64,000 bases of DNA, taken from Anodontia alba (Eukaryota; Mollusca; Bivalvia; Lucinida; Lucinidae). Every line of letters starts with the position of its first letter. The first letter of the stretch is position 1. Location: contig OZ024823.1 of the NCBI GenBank assembly GCA_964016985.1, positions 31,688,104 to 31,752,103 on the forward strand, given 5' to 3'. A program made the translations under genes and the position numbers. Shown here piece after piece: positions 1-10,575 of this stretch. Below the pieces are notes generated by a model. It had not been told where the DNA came from. It ran no database searches and saw only the letters and a program-made list of their open reading frames with translations.

Positions 1-282
1 TGTCATTGGACTGAATGGTTGCATCCATGCCTTTCCAGCCAAGGTTGTTACGTCTTGACACTACTGACAAACTTCGAAAACTTGATAACCTCAGAGATGA
101 ACACAATGTACACCTGAGGATATGGTTAATCATGAATGTTGTCCATCAGAACCAAAAATATACCAACTGGTGCTCCCTTCGTTCAACCCAATCGGACCAA
201 GTGGTACTTGGCCAGACCGAAAAGGAGCGCAGTAATCCCAATGGTACCGTAACGATGGTTCCGAGAGAGTTCACCAACAAGA

Positions 283-369
283 CAGTTCACCGACACATAT
301 TTTGGAGACAGTTTACCGACAAAATTGGAGACAGTTCACCGACATATTTGAAGGCAGTTCACCGACATA
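283..369. repeat. short tandem repeat, ~30-bp unit
   Basis: Four imperfect copies of a unit containing cagttcaccgacat (also cagtttaccgacaaa) separated by ggag-type spacers. The 150-codon open frame over 15-467 is carried partly by this repeat. It has no recognisable domain, so I do not call it a gene. Confidence 0.6.
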
Positions 370-779
370 ATATTTGGGAATATCAAAAATACAGAAAGAG
401 TGATAGATATTTAAATTGCCAAACATTCATAACAGAGGATTGTGATCGTTATAACAGTAAATCATGACCTGACGGTCGATGAAGATGTTCTCATGTGGAA
501 CTGTCTTTTTTGTCCATGCAGTCCGAATAGTTATGTCTTCCGCAATTGCCCAGAGTATTTAGACACATCAGCTCGTTGTACTTATCCTAAAAATTGAAAG
601 TCCACCTGATGATTCTAAAATTGCTCAGTCGGATAAAGAAGAGGGTCATGGCCCTGTGATGCTCACCTAAACTTGTATCATAGCACTTAGAGAACCTGGT
701 CCATAAATGATCAAGGCAGACATTCTGACCAAGATTCATGATGATTATATGAACAAGTAAGACAATGTAGCATGCCTAA

Positions 780-1049
780 TGGACCATGAAATATAGATCA
801 AGGTCAAATAAGAATGACTGTACTCAAGAGGCCATGCTAAGATGTATGCATGTGCTAAGTATCACTGGCTGTAGAACCAATAATTACCGAGAAACTGAAC
901 AAAATGCAAAAACTGAACAAGGTCAGTGGACCATGGAATATAGTACAAGGTCAAATATAGATGACTGCATTCAAGAGGCTATGCTAAGATTTCTGCAAGT
1001 GCCAAGTATCACTGCTGTAGGACCAACAGTTACTGAGAAGCTGACCTAA
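780..1049. repeat. two tandem copies of a ~150-bp repeat
   Basis: 780-905 and 928-1049 align along their length, sharing ggaccatg-aatatag, aaggtcaaata, caagaggc-atgctaagat, ccaagtatcactg and gttactgagaagctgacc. The flanks at 600-780 and 1050-1150 share words such as aaggttcatgatgat, so they may be older units. The open frame spanning both copies is a by-product of the repeat. Confidence 0.7.
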
Positions 1050-1156
1050 ATGGAAAAAAAAACCCTTAAGAAAGTCACTGGAGCGTGAATATTGGTCATA
1101 AGTGACCCAGGTCCAAACTAGAAATCATCTAGACAAACATTTTGAGCAAGGTTCAT

Positions 1157-3600
1157 GATGATCGCACCTGCTTAGGGCCCTTTGGTTTCAGAGAAGTTTT
1201 TTCTTTAAGTTTTAGCTATATAGCTCTATATTAATAAATGACCCCAGGGCATGGCCAATTTGGACTTCAGGGACATGGTTGGTAGGATTTATGTGGGAGA
1301 CCACTAAACATTGCTATATACTAAATATAATATATAAGCTGTGGGTCTCATGGTTTCAGAAGAAGATTTTTTAAGTTTTTCCCCATTATAAGTCTATGGG
1401 AGCTAATGACCCCCGGGGCGTGACCAATTTGCACTCCAGGGGCATGGTTAGCAGGTTTTATATATAGGAGACCACTAAACATTGCTACATACTAAATATG
1501 TTAGCTCTGGGCCTCATGGCCTTAGAGAAGAAGAGTTTTGAGGGTTCTTTAGCTATATACTTCTATATAAACAAATAACCCTCCTGGAGCATGACCAGTT
1601 TGGGCCCTAGGGGCTTGATTGGCAGGATTTATGAAGGGAACCACTAAACATTGCTACATACTAAATATATAGGCTGTGGGCCTCATGGTTTCAGAGAAGA
1701 TTTTTTTCCATTATAAGTCTATGGGAGCTAATGACCCCCTGGGGCATGGCCAGTTTGGGCCCTAGGGGCTTGATTGGCTGGCTTTATGTAGGGGACCACT
1801 AAACATTGCTACATACTAAATACCTAAGCTATGGGCCTCATGGTTTCAGAGAAGAAGATTTTTTTTAAGTTTTTCCCATTATAAGTCTATGGGAGTTAAT
1901 GACCCCGGGGGCATGGTTGGCAGGATTTATGTAGGGGACCACTTAACATTGCTACATTCTAAATATATAAGCTGTGGGCCTCATGGTGTCAGAGAAGAAG
2001 ATTTTTTTAAGGTTTTCCTAATATAAGTCTATGGGAGCTAATGTCCCCCGGGGGCATGGCCAATTTAGACCCCAGGGGCCTACTTGGCAGGATTTATGTA
2101 GGGGACTTCTAAACATCGCTACATACTAAATATATAAACTATAGGCCTCATGGTTTCAGAGAAGCAAAATTTTTTTCCCATTATATTTGTCCATGGGGGA
2201 TAATGATCCCCGGGTGTGGCCTATTTGGACCGCTGGGGCATGTTTGGCAAGATTTATGTAGGATACCACCAAACATTGCTTCATACTAAATCTGTGGGCC
2301 TCATGGATCCAGAGAAGAAGATTTTTGAAGGTTCTTTAGCTATATAGCTCTTTTTAAACATATCCCCCCACTGGGGCGTGGCCAATTTGGACCCCGGGAC
2401 TTGATTGTAGTAGGATTTATGTAGGGAATCACTAAACATTGCTACATAGAAATATATAAGTTGTTGGCCTCATGGCTTCAGAGAAGATTTTTTAAAGTTT
2501 TTTTCCCATTATAAGTCTATGGGAGCTAATGACCTCCGGGGCATGGCCGGTTTGGACCCCAGGGGCTTGATTGGCAGGATTTACCCCGGGGCGTGACCAC
2601 TTTGGATCCCAGGAGCATGGCTGGCAGGATTTATGTTGGGGACCAATAAACATCACTACATACTTAATCTGTTAGCTCTTTGCCTCATGGTTTCAGAGAA
2701 GAAGATTTTTAAAGGTTCTTTAGCAATATAGCTCAATATAAACATATGACTCCCTGGGATGTGGCCAGTTTGGAGCCCAGGGGCTTGATTGGCAGGATTT
2801 ATGTAGGAGACCACTAAACATTGCTACATACTAAATATATAAGCTCAGAGCCTCATGGTTTCAGAGAAGATGATGTTTTTTATGTTTTTTTCCATTATAA
2901 GTCTATGGGAGTTAATAATCCCCGGGGCGTGGCAAGTTTGGACCCCAGGGGCTTGATTGGCAGGATTTATGTAGGGGACCACTCAACATTGCTACATACT
3001 AAATATGTAACCTGTGGGCCTCATGGTTTCGGAGATGAAGCTTTTTAAGTTTATCCTATTATAAGAGTATGGGAGCTAATGACCCCCAGCGCGTGGCCAG
3101 TTTGGACCCCAGGGGCTTGATTTGCAGGATTTATGTAGGAGAGCACCAAACATCCCAACATACTTAATCTGTTAGCTCTCGGCATCATGGTTTCAGAGAA
3201 GAATATTTTTTAAAGTTCTGTAGCTATATAGCTCTATATAAACATGAACCCCCAAACATATGACCCCCTGGGGCGTGGTCAATTTGGACCCCAGGGGTTT
3301 GATTGGCAGGATTTATATAGGGGACCACTTAACATTGCTACATACTAAACATATAAGCTGCGGGCCTCATGGTTTCAGAGAAGAAGTTTTTTTTTAAGTT
3401 TTTCCCATTATAAGTCTATGGGAACTAATGACCCCGGGGCGTGGCCAGTTTGGGCCCCAGGGGCTTGATTGGCAGGATTTATGTAGGGGAACACTAAACA
3501 TGGATACATATTAAATATATAAGCCGTGGGCCTCACGGTTTCTGAGAAGAATTTTTTTAAGTTTTCCCCATTATAAGTCTATGGCAGCTATATATGGGCA
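1157..3600. repeat. satellite array, ~165-bp monomer, about 14-15 copies
   Basis: The phrase ggcaggatttatgtaggggacc recurs near 1273, 1457, 1620, 1780, 1919, 2088, 2247, 2410, 2574, 2622, 2790, 2959, 3127, 3306 and 3474, mostly 160-180 bp apart. Each monomer also carries cattgctacatactaaatat, gcctcatggtttcagagaag, cccattataagtctatggga and a G/C-rich gaccccggggcgtggcca segment. Units differ by point changes and small indels, so this is an old array. Monomer size and the hairpin cap that follows recall bivalve pearl/Helentron-type elements, which hold central arrays of ~160-bp units. That link is an inference. Confidence 0.85.
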
Positions 3601-3795
3601 TGGCAGCCATCTTGCTTGACTATTTGTACATATTTTCAATCCCCCTTTAACACAAGGTTCCACTTAAAGTTTGAAGAAGTTTGGCCCAAGGGTTTCAGAG
3701 GAGAAGTCGTTCAAAGGTGTGAACGGACGGATGGACGACAGACGCAGAGTGATCACAACAGCTCATCCTGAGCCTTCGGCTCAGGTGAGCTAAAA
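3600..3795 (+). mobile_element. hairpin-capped end of the satellite-bearing element
   Basis: The monomers stop and a different sequence runs to a strong hairpin at about 3757-3788: agctcatcctgagcc, loop ttc, ggctcaggtgagct, followed by aaaaag. It contains a ggacggatggacgacagacg segment. A terminal hairpin next to a central array fits a Helitron/Helentron-like non-autonomous element. I see no replicase/helicase coding sequence and did not find the opposite end. Confidence 0.5.
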
Positions 3796-3889
3796 AGTGA
3801 ACTGATCAAAGTGCTTTTCGGAGCAGTTTGATCTGGGTGTATGCTGGGTAAATACAGTATGAGATTCGAAAAAGACGGCATGGCCAATA

Positions 3890-4042
3890 TGTCTGTCATT
3901 ACTGACAATGACCAGTCTTAATCACATGCGAGAAATGCTACTGTTTGTGTGTTCTAACATGGTTGATTAGACCAATTCTAGCTCTAAACTGTCTGTTGCA
4001 GATGGAACAACAGAGATCAGAGCAAGACAGCTCTTTTGGTGT
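3890..4042 (-). mobile_element. LINE-B 3' fragment, copy 1
   Basis: About 150 bp nearly identical to 5957-6105, running from gtctgtcattactgacaatg to the agcaagacagctct motif. On the minus strand it corresponds to the C-terminal zinc-finger end and 3' UTR of LINE-B; here the frame is broken. It is a second, separate insertion of the same LINE tail. Confidence 0.7.
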
Positions 4043-4192
4043 ATTTAGATATCTCTTTATAATGCAGTATTAACAAATAACAATAAAGCGTTTTCAGTTG
4101 TATCATTATTTTCTTATTTGAACTGTAAGTTTCATGCTGATACGATCCTTAAGTCACAAGAAGTCTTTCTGGATGTTTTAACTCTTACAGAT

Positions 4193-4347
4193 GGGACAGA
4201 CCTACTAGAAATGGTGGTGGAGTCTTCCTACTTGCCTCCAAACAGTATCACAGTAGCCAACCAGGGGAACTTCTGATTGAAGACATCACGATCGTGAGCT
4301 GATAAGAGTAAAGGTAAAAGTCCAAGGAATCAGTGATCTCTATGTAA
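4193..4347 (+). pseudogene. LINE-A endonuclease, upstream part
   Basis: One frame reads RNGGGVFLLASKQYHSSQPG followed by ELLIEDITIV, then, after a frame change, VKVKVQGISDLYV. This matches the apurinic-endonuclease region of CR1/Jockey-type non-LTR retrotransposons. The segment stops at gatctctatgtaa (4335-4347), the target site of the LINE-B insertion. The same 13 bases recur at 6533-6545, where the endonuclease frame resumes without a break (YRPSDKADPEYI). It is dead: there are frameshifts and stops. Confidence 0.75.
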
Positions 4348-4552
4348 TATACGTGGCAAAAAAAGTTAGGGATATTTGTATGTACGGTCAAATAAAAGGA
4401 AACTAAGACATATCTGAAACCTGAAATTGATATATTTGATTACATCATTCATTTACAGACAAAAATCCATCCGTTGGAGTCTGTAGCACTAGAAGTGAAT
4501 GAGAAAATTTATATGGAAGATCACTAGGGTCACTTATAAAACCTCACAAATC

Positions 4553-5300
4553 TGTCAATATCGCGTATGTCCACCTGTTGCATCTATGCAGACCACATAA
4601 CGACGACGCATACTTCTGATGAGTCTGGCAATCTGTAGCTGGGGTATCCTCCTCCACTCCTCCTGCAAGGTTGCGCCTAAAGCTTGGAGCGTTCTTGGTC
4701 GTGGAACTCTCTGTCGTACACGCTGGCCGAGAATGTCCCAAACATGCTCGATTGGCGACAAGTCAGGGGATCGAGCAGGCCAATCGAGATGATCCACATT
4801 GTTCTGCTGCAGGAACTGCTGTACTATCCTCGCCCGATGAGGTCTTGCGTTGTCATCCTGCAGCACTACGTGGTGTTGTTGAACAAAAGCAGAACAACCG
4901 GCTGTAGCACTTCATTGATGTAGCGTTGGCCTGTCAGAGTTCCGTTAAGCACAAGCAGCTCTGTACGGGAACGAACAGATATGCCGCCCCATACCATAAG
5001 ACTTCCTCCTCCATACCGGTCATGTTCAACAATGGCGCAGTTCGCGTACCTCTCGCCTCTGCGACGCCACACGCGACGTCGTCTGTCAAGCATATCCAGC
5101 AGAAACCGTGACTCGTCGGTAAAGTGTACAGTCGCCCATTGTTGGCTAGTCCATCGACGATGCTGCCTTGTCCATGCTAGCCTGGCTTGTCTATATCTCT
5201 GGGAAAGTGGCACCCCAACGTAAGGTCGCCGAGCTCTAAGTCCAGCGCTGTGAAGTCGATTCCGCACGGTTTGAATAGACACTCTTGTTCCAGTAAGCAC
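4553..5300 (-). pseudogene. Tc1 transposase remnant, left arm
   Basis: Minus-strand frames give VHFTDESRF (first catalytic Asp), SLMVWGGIS, LQDDNARPHRA (second Asp) and SPDLSPIEHVWD (Glu), a DD34E-type Tc1 catalytic core. A frameshift near 4870 splits the core between two frames, and most of the N-terminal helix-turn-helix region is missing. The tail ends GGHTRY just before the non-coding terminal region. It cannot encode an active transposase. Confidence 0.85.
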
Positions 5301-5309
5301 CGAACAACT

Positions 5310-5750
5310 GCGCGAACGTCTCTCAAGAACTGGAACAAGAGTGTCTGTTCAAACCGTGCGGAATCGACTTCACAGCGAACTGCGCCATTGTTGAACATGA
5401 CCGGTATGGAGGAGGAAGTCTTATGGTACCACGCAGTGTTGCAGGATGACAACGCAAGACCTCATCGGGCGAGGATAGTACAGCAGTTCCTGCAGCAGAA
5501 CAATGTGGATCATCTCGATTGGCCTGCTCGATCCCCTGACTTGTCGCCAATTGAGCATGTTTGGGACATTCTTGGCCAGCGTGTACGACAGAGAGTTCCA
5601 CGACCAAGAACGCTCCAAGCTTTGGGCGCAGCCTTGCAGGAGGAATGGAGGAGGATACCCCAGCTACAGATTGCCAGACTCATCAGGAGTATGCGTCGTC
5701 GTTGTGTGGCCTGCATAGATGCAAGAGGTGGACATACGCGATATTGACAG
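5310..5750 (+). pseudogene. Tc1 transposase remnant, right arm
   Basis: The plus-strand copy has a piece of the DNA-binding region (LEQECLFKPC-type sequence in another frame), then a deletion removing the first catalytic Asp. It then has LQDDNARPHRARIVQQ, SPDLSPIEHVWD and the C-terminus GGHTRY. It is nearly identical to the left arm after 5430, with changes such as Y to C and T to R near the end. The internal deletion makes it inactive. Confidence 0.85.
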
Positions 5751-5956
5751 ATTTGTGAGGTTGTATTGGTGACCATAGCGATCTTCCATACAAATTTTCT
5801 CATTCACATCTAGTGCTACGGACTCCAACTGATGGAGTTTTGTCTGTAAATGAAATGATGTAATCAAATATATCAATTTCAGATTTCAGATATGTCTTAG
5901 TTTCCTTTTATTTCACCGTACATATAAATATCCCTAACTTTTTTTGCCACGTATAT

Positions 5957-6532
5957 AGTTCGTCTGTCATTACTGACAATGACCAGTCTCAATCACATGC
6001 GAGAAATGCTACTATTTGTGTGTTCTAAGATGGCTGGTTAGACCAATTCTAGCTCTAAACTGTCTGTTGCAGATGGAACAACAAAGGTCAGAGCAAGACA
6101 GCTCTGTTGGTGATGCCTTAGCTCTGGCTTTGTGGTTCAGTCTTTTGGCGTGCCGTTGGTAAACTATCCACATTTCGCATGCATACAATAGTGTTGGCAG
6201 CACCACAGCTTTGTAGGCTTTCAGCTTTGTGTCAAGCCTGGTTCCACGTAGTCGGCCAAATGCTGCACTAGCTTTGGCAATACTGGCATTTACTTCATCA
6301 TCAATGTGCGCGACTCTTGACAATGTGCTTCCAAGGTAGGTGGACTTGTCTACCATTTGCAATCTTTGACCTTTCACTGTAAAGGTGGGCTCCTTGTAAG
6401 GCTTGCCAGGTGCTGGTTGATAAACCACCGCGGTCTTTTTTATGCTGATTGTGAGGCCATAGCTGTCACAGGAGTCAGATACTTGATCTACACCTTTTTG
6501 CATCTTCTCTTCTGTTGGAGCACCCTTTACCA
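5957..6532 (-). pseudogene. LINE-B 3' end: RT C-terminal part plus C2H2 finger
   Basis: A 163-codon minus frame reads YLGSTLS, AHIDDEVNASIAKASAAFGR, TKLKAYKAVVLPTLLYACEM and VYQRHAKRLNH, the region downstream of RT in several invertebrate LINEs. It then jumps to ELSCSDLCCSICNRQFRARI and a short C2H2 finger (C..C..H...H). The jump at RLNH/KARAKAS suggests an internal deletion joining the post-RT domain to the last ~30 residues. The copy is 5'-truncated near 6532. A 13-bp target duplication (gatctctatgtaa at 4335-4347 and 6533-6545) flanks it, counting across the later Tc1 insertion. Confidence 0.8.
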
Positions 6533-6545
6533 GATCTCTATGTAA

Positions 6546-8655
6546 GATCCTTATATAGGCCGTCAGACAAGGCAGACCCAGAATACATCCAACGTCTGCA
6601 GTCCACCATAAACCGAATCACACAGACAAGAGTGCCCGTCTTTGGCTAGGAGGGGATTTCAATCTGCCAGACATAAACTGGAAGGAGGAATATGTAACCC
6701 CTTAAGCATGATACAGCATACTATCCAACCAGCTGCTTCTTGGACTAGGTTGTATCTGAGCCTACCAGAATCACGGAAACGACCTGAAATACTCTTGACT
6801 TTCCTTCACAAACAATCAGACCCCAATCAACAAAGTTGAAATCATCCCAGAAATCTCGGGCCACGAGTCATTGAGTCATGTCTGAGGCCATGAATGCTAA
6901 GATTCCGGCTAGGAAGGTCTACCAATATAGAAAAGCTGATTACAAGACTATGAAAGAGGAGCTTAGAACATTTAAATCAGTTTGAGGTAAAGGCAGCCAC
7001 AGAGGACGTCGATAAACTCTGGACAGTATTTAAGAACATGATACAGTCCCTCATAGGCTGGTATGTACCATCACAACTTCTGTGCGGGAACAAGCTTCAA
7101 AAACCTTTGCTATTGAGGGAGGTCAAGGCCCTAATTCGTAAGAGAGACAAGCTCTTGAAGATACAGAAGAACTAGTCGACTACAGGACATCCGACACTAC
7201 AAAGAAACAAAAGCCAGACTGCAGAAGTCCGAGTGATAGTGAAATTGAAACTTTGTGAACCATATCATTGACAAAGGAAACCCTGAATAGGAGTACCAAC
7301 CTCTGAAGGAAAACGGACCTCCAGCTGAACCAAATGATGAAGCAGATATCCTCAATAGACAATATGGATCAATAAGGACGAAAGAGGACAAGACCAGCAT
7401 ATCTTTACCTGACGGTTCACCATTTCCCCAAATGGAAGAGATAACGGTTACCAATGAAGGAGTGGTGAATGTTCTGCACAAGTTAAACCCAAATAAAGCT
7501 AACGGACCAGATCTGCTCGCAGCAAGGGTATTGAACCTTGCAGATGAGCTTTAACACTGGGACAGTTCCAAAGGAGAGAAGTAAACAGCATCGAATTACA
7601 GACTAGTTTCTGTCACAAGTCTTTGTTGTAAGATACAGGAATACATAGTAACCAGTAACGGTTTCAACCATGATGAATATGAAATACTTACAGACTACAA
7701 ACATAGGATTAGAGCCAAGCGTAGCTCTGAAACGCAACTACTTACATTAGCCCATTTGCATATCTCAGGCTTATACAACAAGTATCCGCACGACCAGATT
7801 ATATCAGATTTCTTTAAAGCCTTCGATCCCGTGCCCCATGAACGCCTGATGAGGAAGCTGGCGCTTAGGGCCAATGTGCACCTATGGATACGAGCGTTCC
7901 TACATGTAACTGACAGCACTCAACAGATGCTGGTGGAAGAAGTTACCTAGGACAGTGTTCCAGTCGTCAGCAGAGTGTCACAGGGAATAGTCCTGGGACC
8001 ATTGTTGTTCCTCTTGTTTATAAACGACCTCTCAGAAAGGACACGGGTGTTCGCGGACGATTGTATTCTGTACAGAAGGATAAAGAATCAGAGAGATTGT
8101 GACATCTTACAAGCTGACCTTAACCGGCTGGCATCTTGGGAGAAGAAGTGAGGTATGTACATCCACTCGGACAAGTGTGCACCATCAGAGTATCCAGATC
8201 TAGGAAAACAATCATCAGGGATTACTCGTTAAAGGGACAGCCTAACAACAGAGGATTCAATCCGGTAACTTGGTGTAGAGCAGCAATCCAAAATGGCTTT
8301 TTATAAGCATATGGATCAAACTATTAAGAAGGGAAATAGTATGTTGGCCTTCCTGAGAAGAAATTTGAAAGTCAGCAACGAGTCAGCAAAACTTGCTGCA
8401 TATTTCTCTTTTATTCGATCCTTGCTGGAGTACTGTTGTACAGTCTGGAGCCCCTACACACAATAGTATATTAACAAGCTAGAAATGATCCTGCAAAGAA
8501 CAGCGAGGTACGTCACCAGTAGATACCAGTAGCGTGACCTCCATGCTGGAACACTTAGAATCCCTGGAATCCAGTCTTGTCAAGTGCCAGCTAATCATGC
8601 ATATTGTTAAAATCATCAATGTCTAAGTAGATATTCCGCAGAACCATACCTAAAA
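6546..8655 (+). pseudogene. LINE-A (CR1/Jockey-like), endonuclease to RT, decayed
   Basis: Continues the endonuclease frame (YRPSDKADPEYIQRLQ), then LGGDFNLPDINWKE-type sequence around 6640-6680 and a SGHESLSHV motif near 6850. Downstream, across frames, come KLNPNKANGPDLLAARVL (7480), DFFKAFDPVPHERLMRKL (RT motif A, 7800), VSQGIVLGPLLFLLFINDL (motif B, 7970), VFADDCILY (motif C, 8050) and LLEYCCTVWSPYTQ (8420). Many stops and frameshifts and an internal loss near 7560-7620 make it dead. The Penelope-like element replaces its tail at about 8657. Confidence 0.85.
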
Positions 8656-8965
8656 AAAGGTAAGAGAAAAGTCCAGGGAGTGCCACAATCACAATCCGCA
8701 GCCCTTCCCAGACCCCAAGAGGAAGAGGAAACCGACAAATCCAAACAAGCACAAATCGAGCAAACGTACGAAAAACACCAAGATTAACTCTCTCTTCCCC
8801 AAGCGAGGTAATCGCAATACTAAAAGGACTAAAAAAAACAAGAACAAAATGACACACGGAAAGACATCCAACAAATCGCCTCGTAGAATAAACCACAAAG
8901 CAACAAAGACTAAGACTAACACCGGGACCACTGCCTTAGAACGGTAAGCAGAGTAAACCACTGGG

Positions 8966-9001
8966 TGGGGGGTGGGGGGTGGGGGGGGGTGGGGGGAAGG
9001 G
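8966..9001. repeat. G-rich low-complexity tract
   Basis: Runs of 3-9 G separated by single T residues within the 3' part of the Penelope-like element. A similar but degraded G-rich tract sits at the same place in the relic at 20806-20835, so it belongs to the element. The run pattern could form a G-quadruplex. Confidence 0.7.
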
Positions 9002-9275
9002 TTTAAATCACTTTTACAGCTAGCTAACTTCATCCTGGGTCCCGATGCTACTCTTAATACAGAAACACATAAAAATTCGGTTCGCATAAAGGTTCCCAAC
9101 TCAGTCAATGCATCAAAGCGAAAACATGAAAATCAAATTAATCACTATAATAAACAAAGACGAGTACTCATGGCTAACTCTACTGTATGCCAGAGTAAAT
9201 GAAAAAACCAATAGTTGAACCACGGCGGGCCAAGCCAAAGACATATCGTCAAGCCCCAACCCACTGTTTAAAGTT

Positions 9276-9845
9276 TTACGAAGAGGCCGTCATTGAGTCT
9301 GAGGCCCGAACCGCCGTCGTGCAATTAAAGAGTGAAGAATAGCTATCAACAATGATTGGGTTGACAACTAGGCATGCAGTCTGCCGCATAATATCGAGGC
9401 TATAGCCACTTCTTTTATAACGGTTAGTAAGTTTTCTGAATTGTTCCGAAAAGTTAGATTTACCTACAATTTTTCTAAATCTGTACACTAAGTCACCGTA
9501 AAATTCTGGTTCCGATATACCTTGTTGCAGAAGTGTTTTCAGACTGACGCTATATTTTTCTAACAAGGCACTGTGTCTGCGATAAAATTTCGAAAACGCC
9601 TTACGAAGTTTAAAATAACGATAGCCCTGTCTAAGAAGTTTGGCAGTAAGGGCTTTATTACGGTAGTAAAAGTCATTAAGATTTGAAGAAGCTCTGGCGA
9701 ATCTAATAAGTTGAGATATGTATACCCCATATGAGGTACGCCGGGGGATATCGCCATCCCGAAAAGGGAAATTGACTATATCAAAATAAAAATCGTCCCG
9801 TTTATCATAAATTTTGGTGGAAACTGTACCATTAGATATACATAG
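9276..9845 (-). pseudogene. Penelope-like RT, C-terminal part
   Basis: Reads IYDKRDDFYFDIVNFPF, then SYGVYISQLIRFARASSNL, KLLRQGYRYFKLRKAFSKFY and FSEQFRKLTNRYKRSG. This is the domain after the palm in a widespread invertebrate RT family. It is the continuation of the frame at 16182-16706, separated by the LTR retrotransposon: LFLDLNL precedes the insertion and CISNGTVSTKIYDKR follows it. The first residues of the open frame here (MLLVSLSFLSRYAWLV) come from LTR sequence, not from the gene. Confidence 0.75.
9842..9845 (+). repeat. target-site duplication ATAG (left)
   Basis: atag immediately outside the left LTR; the same four bases follow the right LTR at 16178-16181. A 4-bp duplication is normal for Ty3/gypsy integrases, and the solo LTR of this family also has one of 4 bp. 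Confidence 0.9.
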
Positions 9846-10439
9846 TGTTACGAGCCAGGCGTAACGAGAAAGAAATGAAAGTGAAACCAGCAACAAGCTT
9901 TAACTTATTAACAATATTTATTCACAAAAAAAATAAGACAAGATTCAAAACAGAAGAATGTAAGTAGACAGTACCTTTCAAGTTTATGTCACAAAGTCCA
10001 TCTGAAATAATCCATGAGAATTTATAAAACAAATCCTTTGAATATCAGTTTCTGATCCCACAATTTAATGTTCCTGAATTCAGAATTTAAGTCCAGAATG
10101 AATAAAATACTAAAGTAATCCAGTATAGAATAATTTCCAGTGAAAGTATACAAAGATGCCCAGATGAAAATCTGTTCTCCTTATATAATATCAAAGAAGG
10201 TTCTAGAAAAAGAATTTTCTACAAGCATCTCTTATTTTCCAGTTCCAATCAAGAAACTTCTAAATCTTCCATGACATTCCAAAAAGAACTCAGTCCAGAA
10301 TCAAGGACGTAAACATCATGTTATTGTAAACATGTTGAACATTCCAGAAAGTTATTTTTGGAAACATTGTAAATAAAGCTATTTATGGAAACATAGTAAA
10401 CATGTTGTTTAAAACAATTGAACACCCTGTTATATAACA
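9846..10439 (-). repeat. 3' LTR
   Basis: 594 bp beginning tgttacgagccaggcgtaac and ending tatataaca on the plus strand. A TATATAA-like stretch near 10186 (ccttatataatatc) could serve the promoter when this sequence acts as the 5' LTR. Same length as the partner at 15584-16177. Confidence 0.95.
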
Positions 10440-10451
10440 CTTCCCCTCTTC
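10440..10451 (-). promoter_or_regulatory. polypurine tract
   Basis: On the minus strand GAAGAGGGGAAG directly abuts the 3' LTR start (TGTTATATAAC). This is the standard place for the plus-strand primer of reverse transcription. Confidence 0.85.
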
Positions 10452-10575
10452 AGGGAAAAGAAAGATTTATGTAATAAAGCTTTCTTTTGCCATAAAATTA
10501 TCATAAAATAAAATACTGATAAAGGCAATTATTATCTTGTATACAGCAAGTTACAGGAAACCACAGATCAAGACA

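Larger units (their letters stand above)
4348..5957. mobile_element. palindromic Tc1-like transposon derivative
   Basis: Two oppositely oriented Tc1 3' halves are joined head to head. Both outer ends carry TACGTGGCAAAAAAAGTTAG, flanked by TA. Arms of roughly 800-900 bp are highly similar: 4350-5300 holds transposase on the minus strand and 5310-5957 the inverted, internally deleted copy on the plus strand. Each arm contains the region between the second catalytic Asp and the Glu, so the element has two C-terminal halves and no intact N-terminal DNA-binding domain. It could be mobilised only in trans. It lies at the LINE-A/LINE-B boundary, with TA from the target on both sides. Confidence 0.85.

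Noticed and set aside
15..467. 150-codon open frame
   Set aside because: Partly generated by a short tandem repeat; no domain, signal or recognisable similarity.
8591..9108. Hydrophobic minus-strand frames near the Penelope-like 3' end
   Set aside because: Same sequence recurs as the element's terminal repeat at 18.0-18.2 kb and 29.2-29.5 kb with stops and indels, so it is non-coding.
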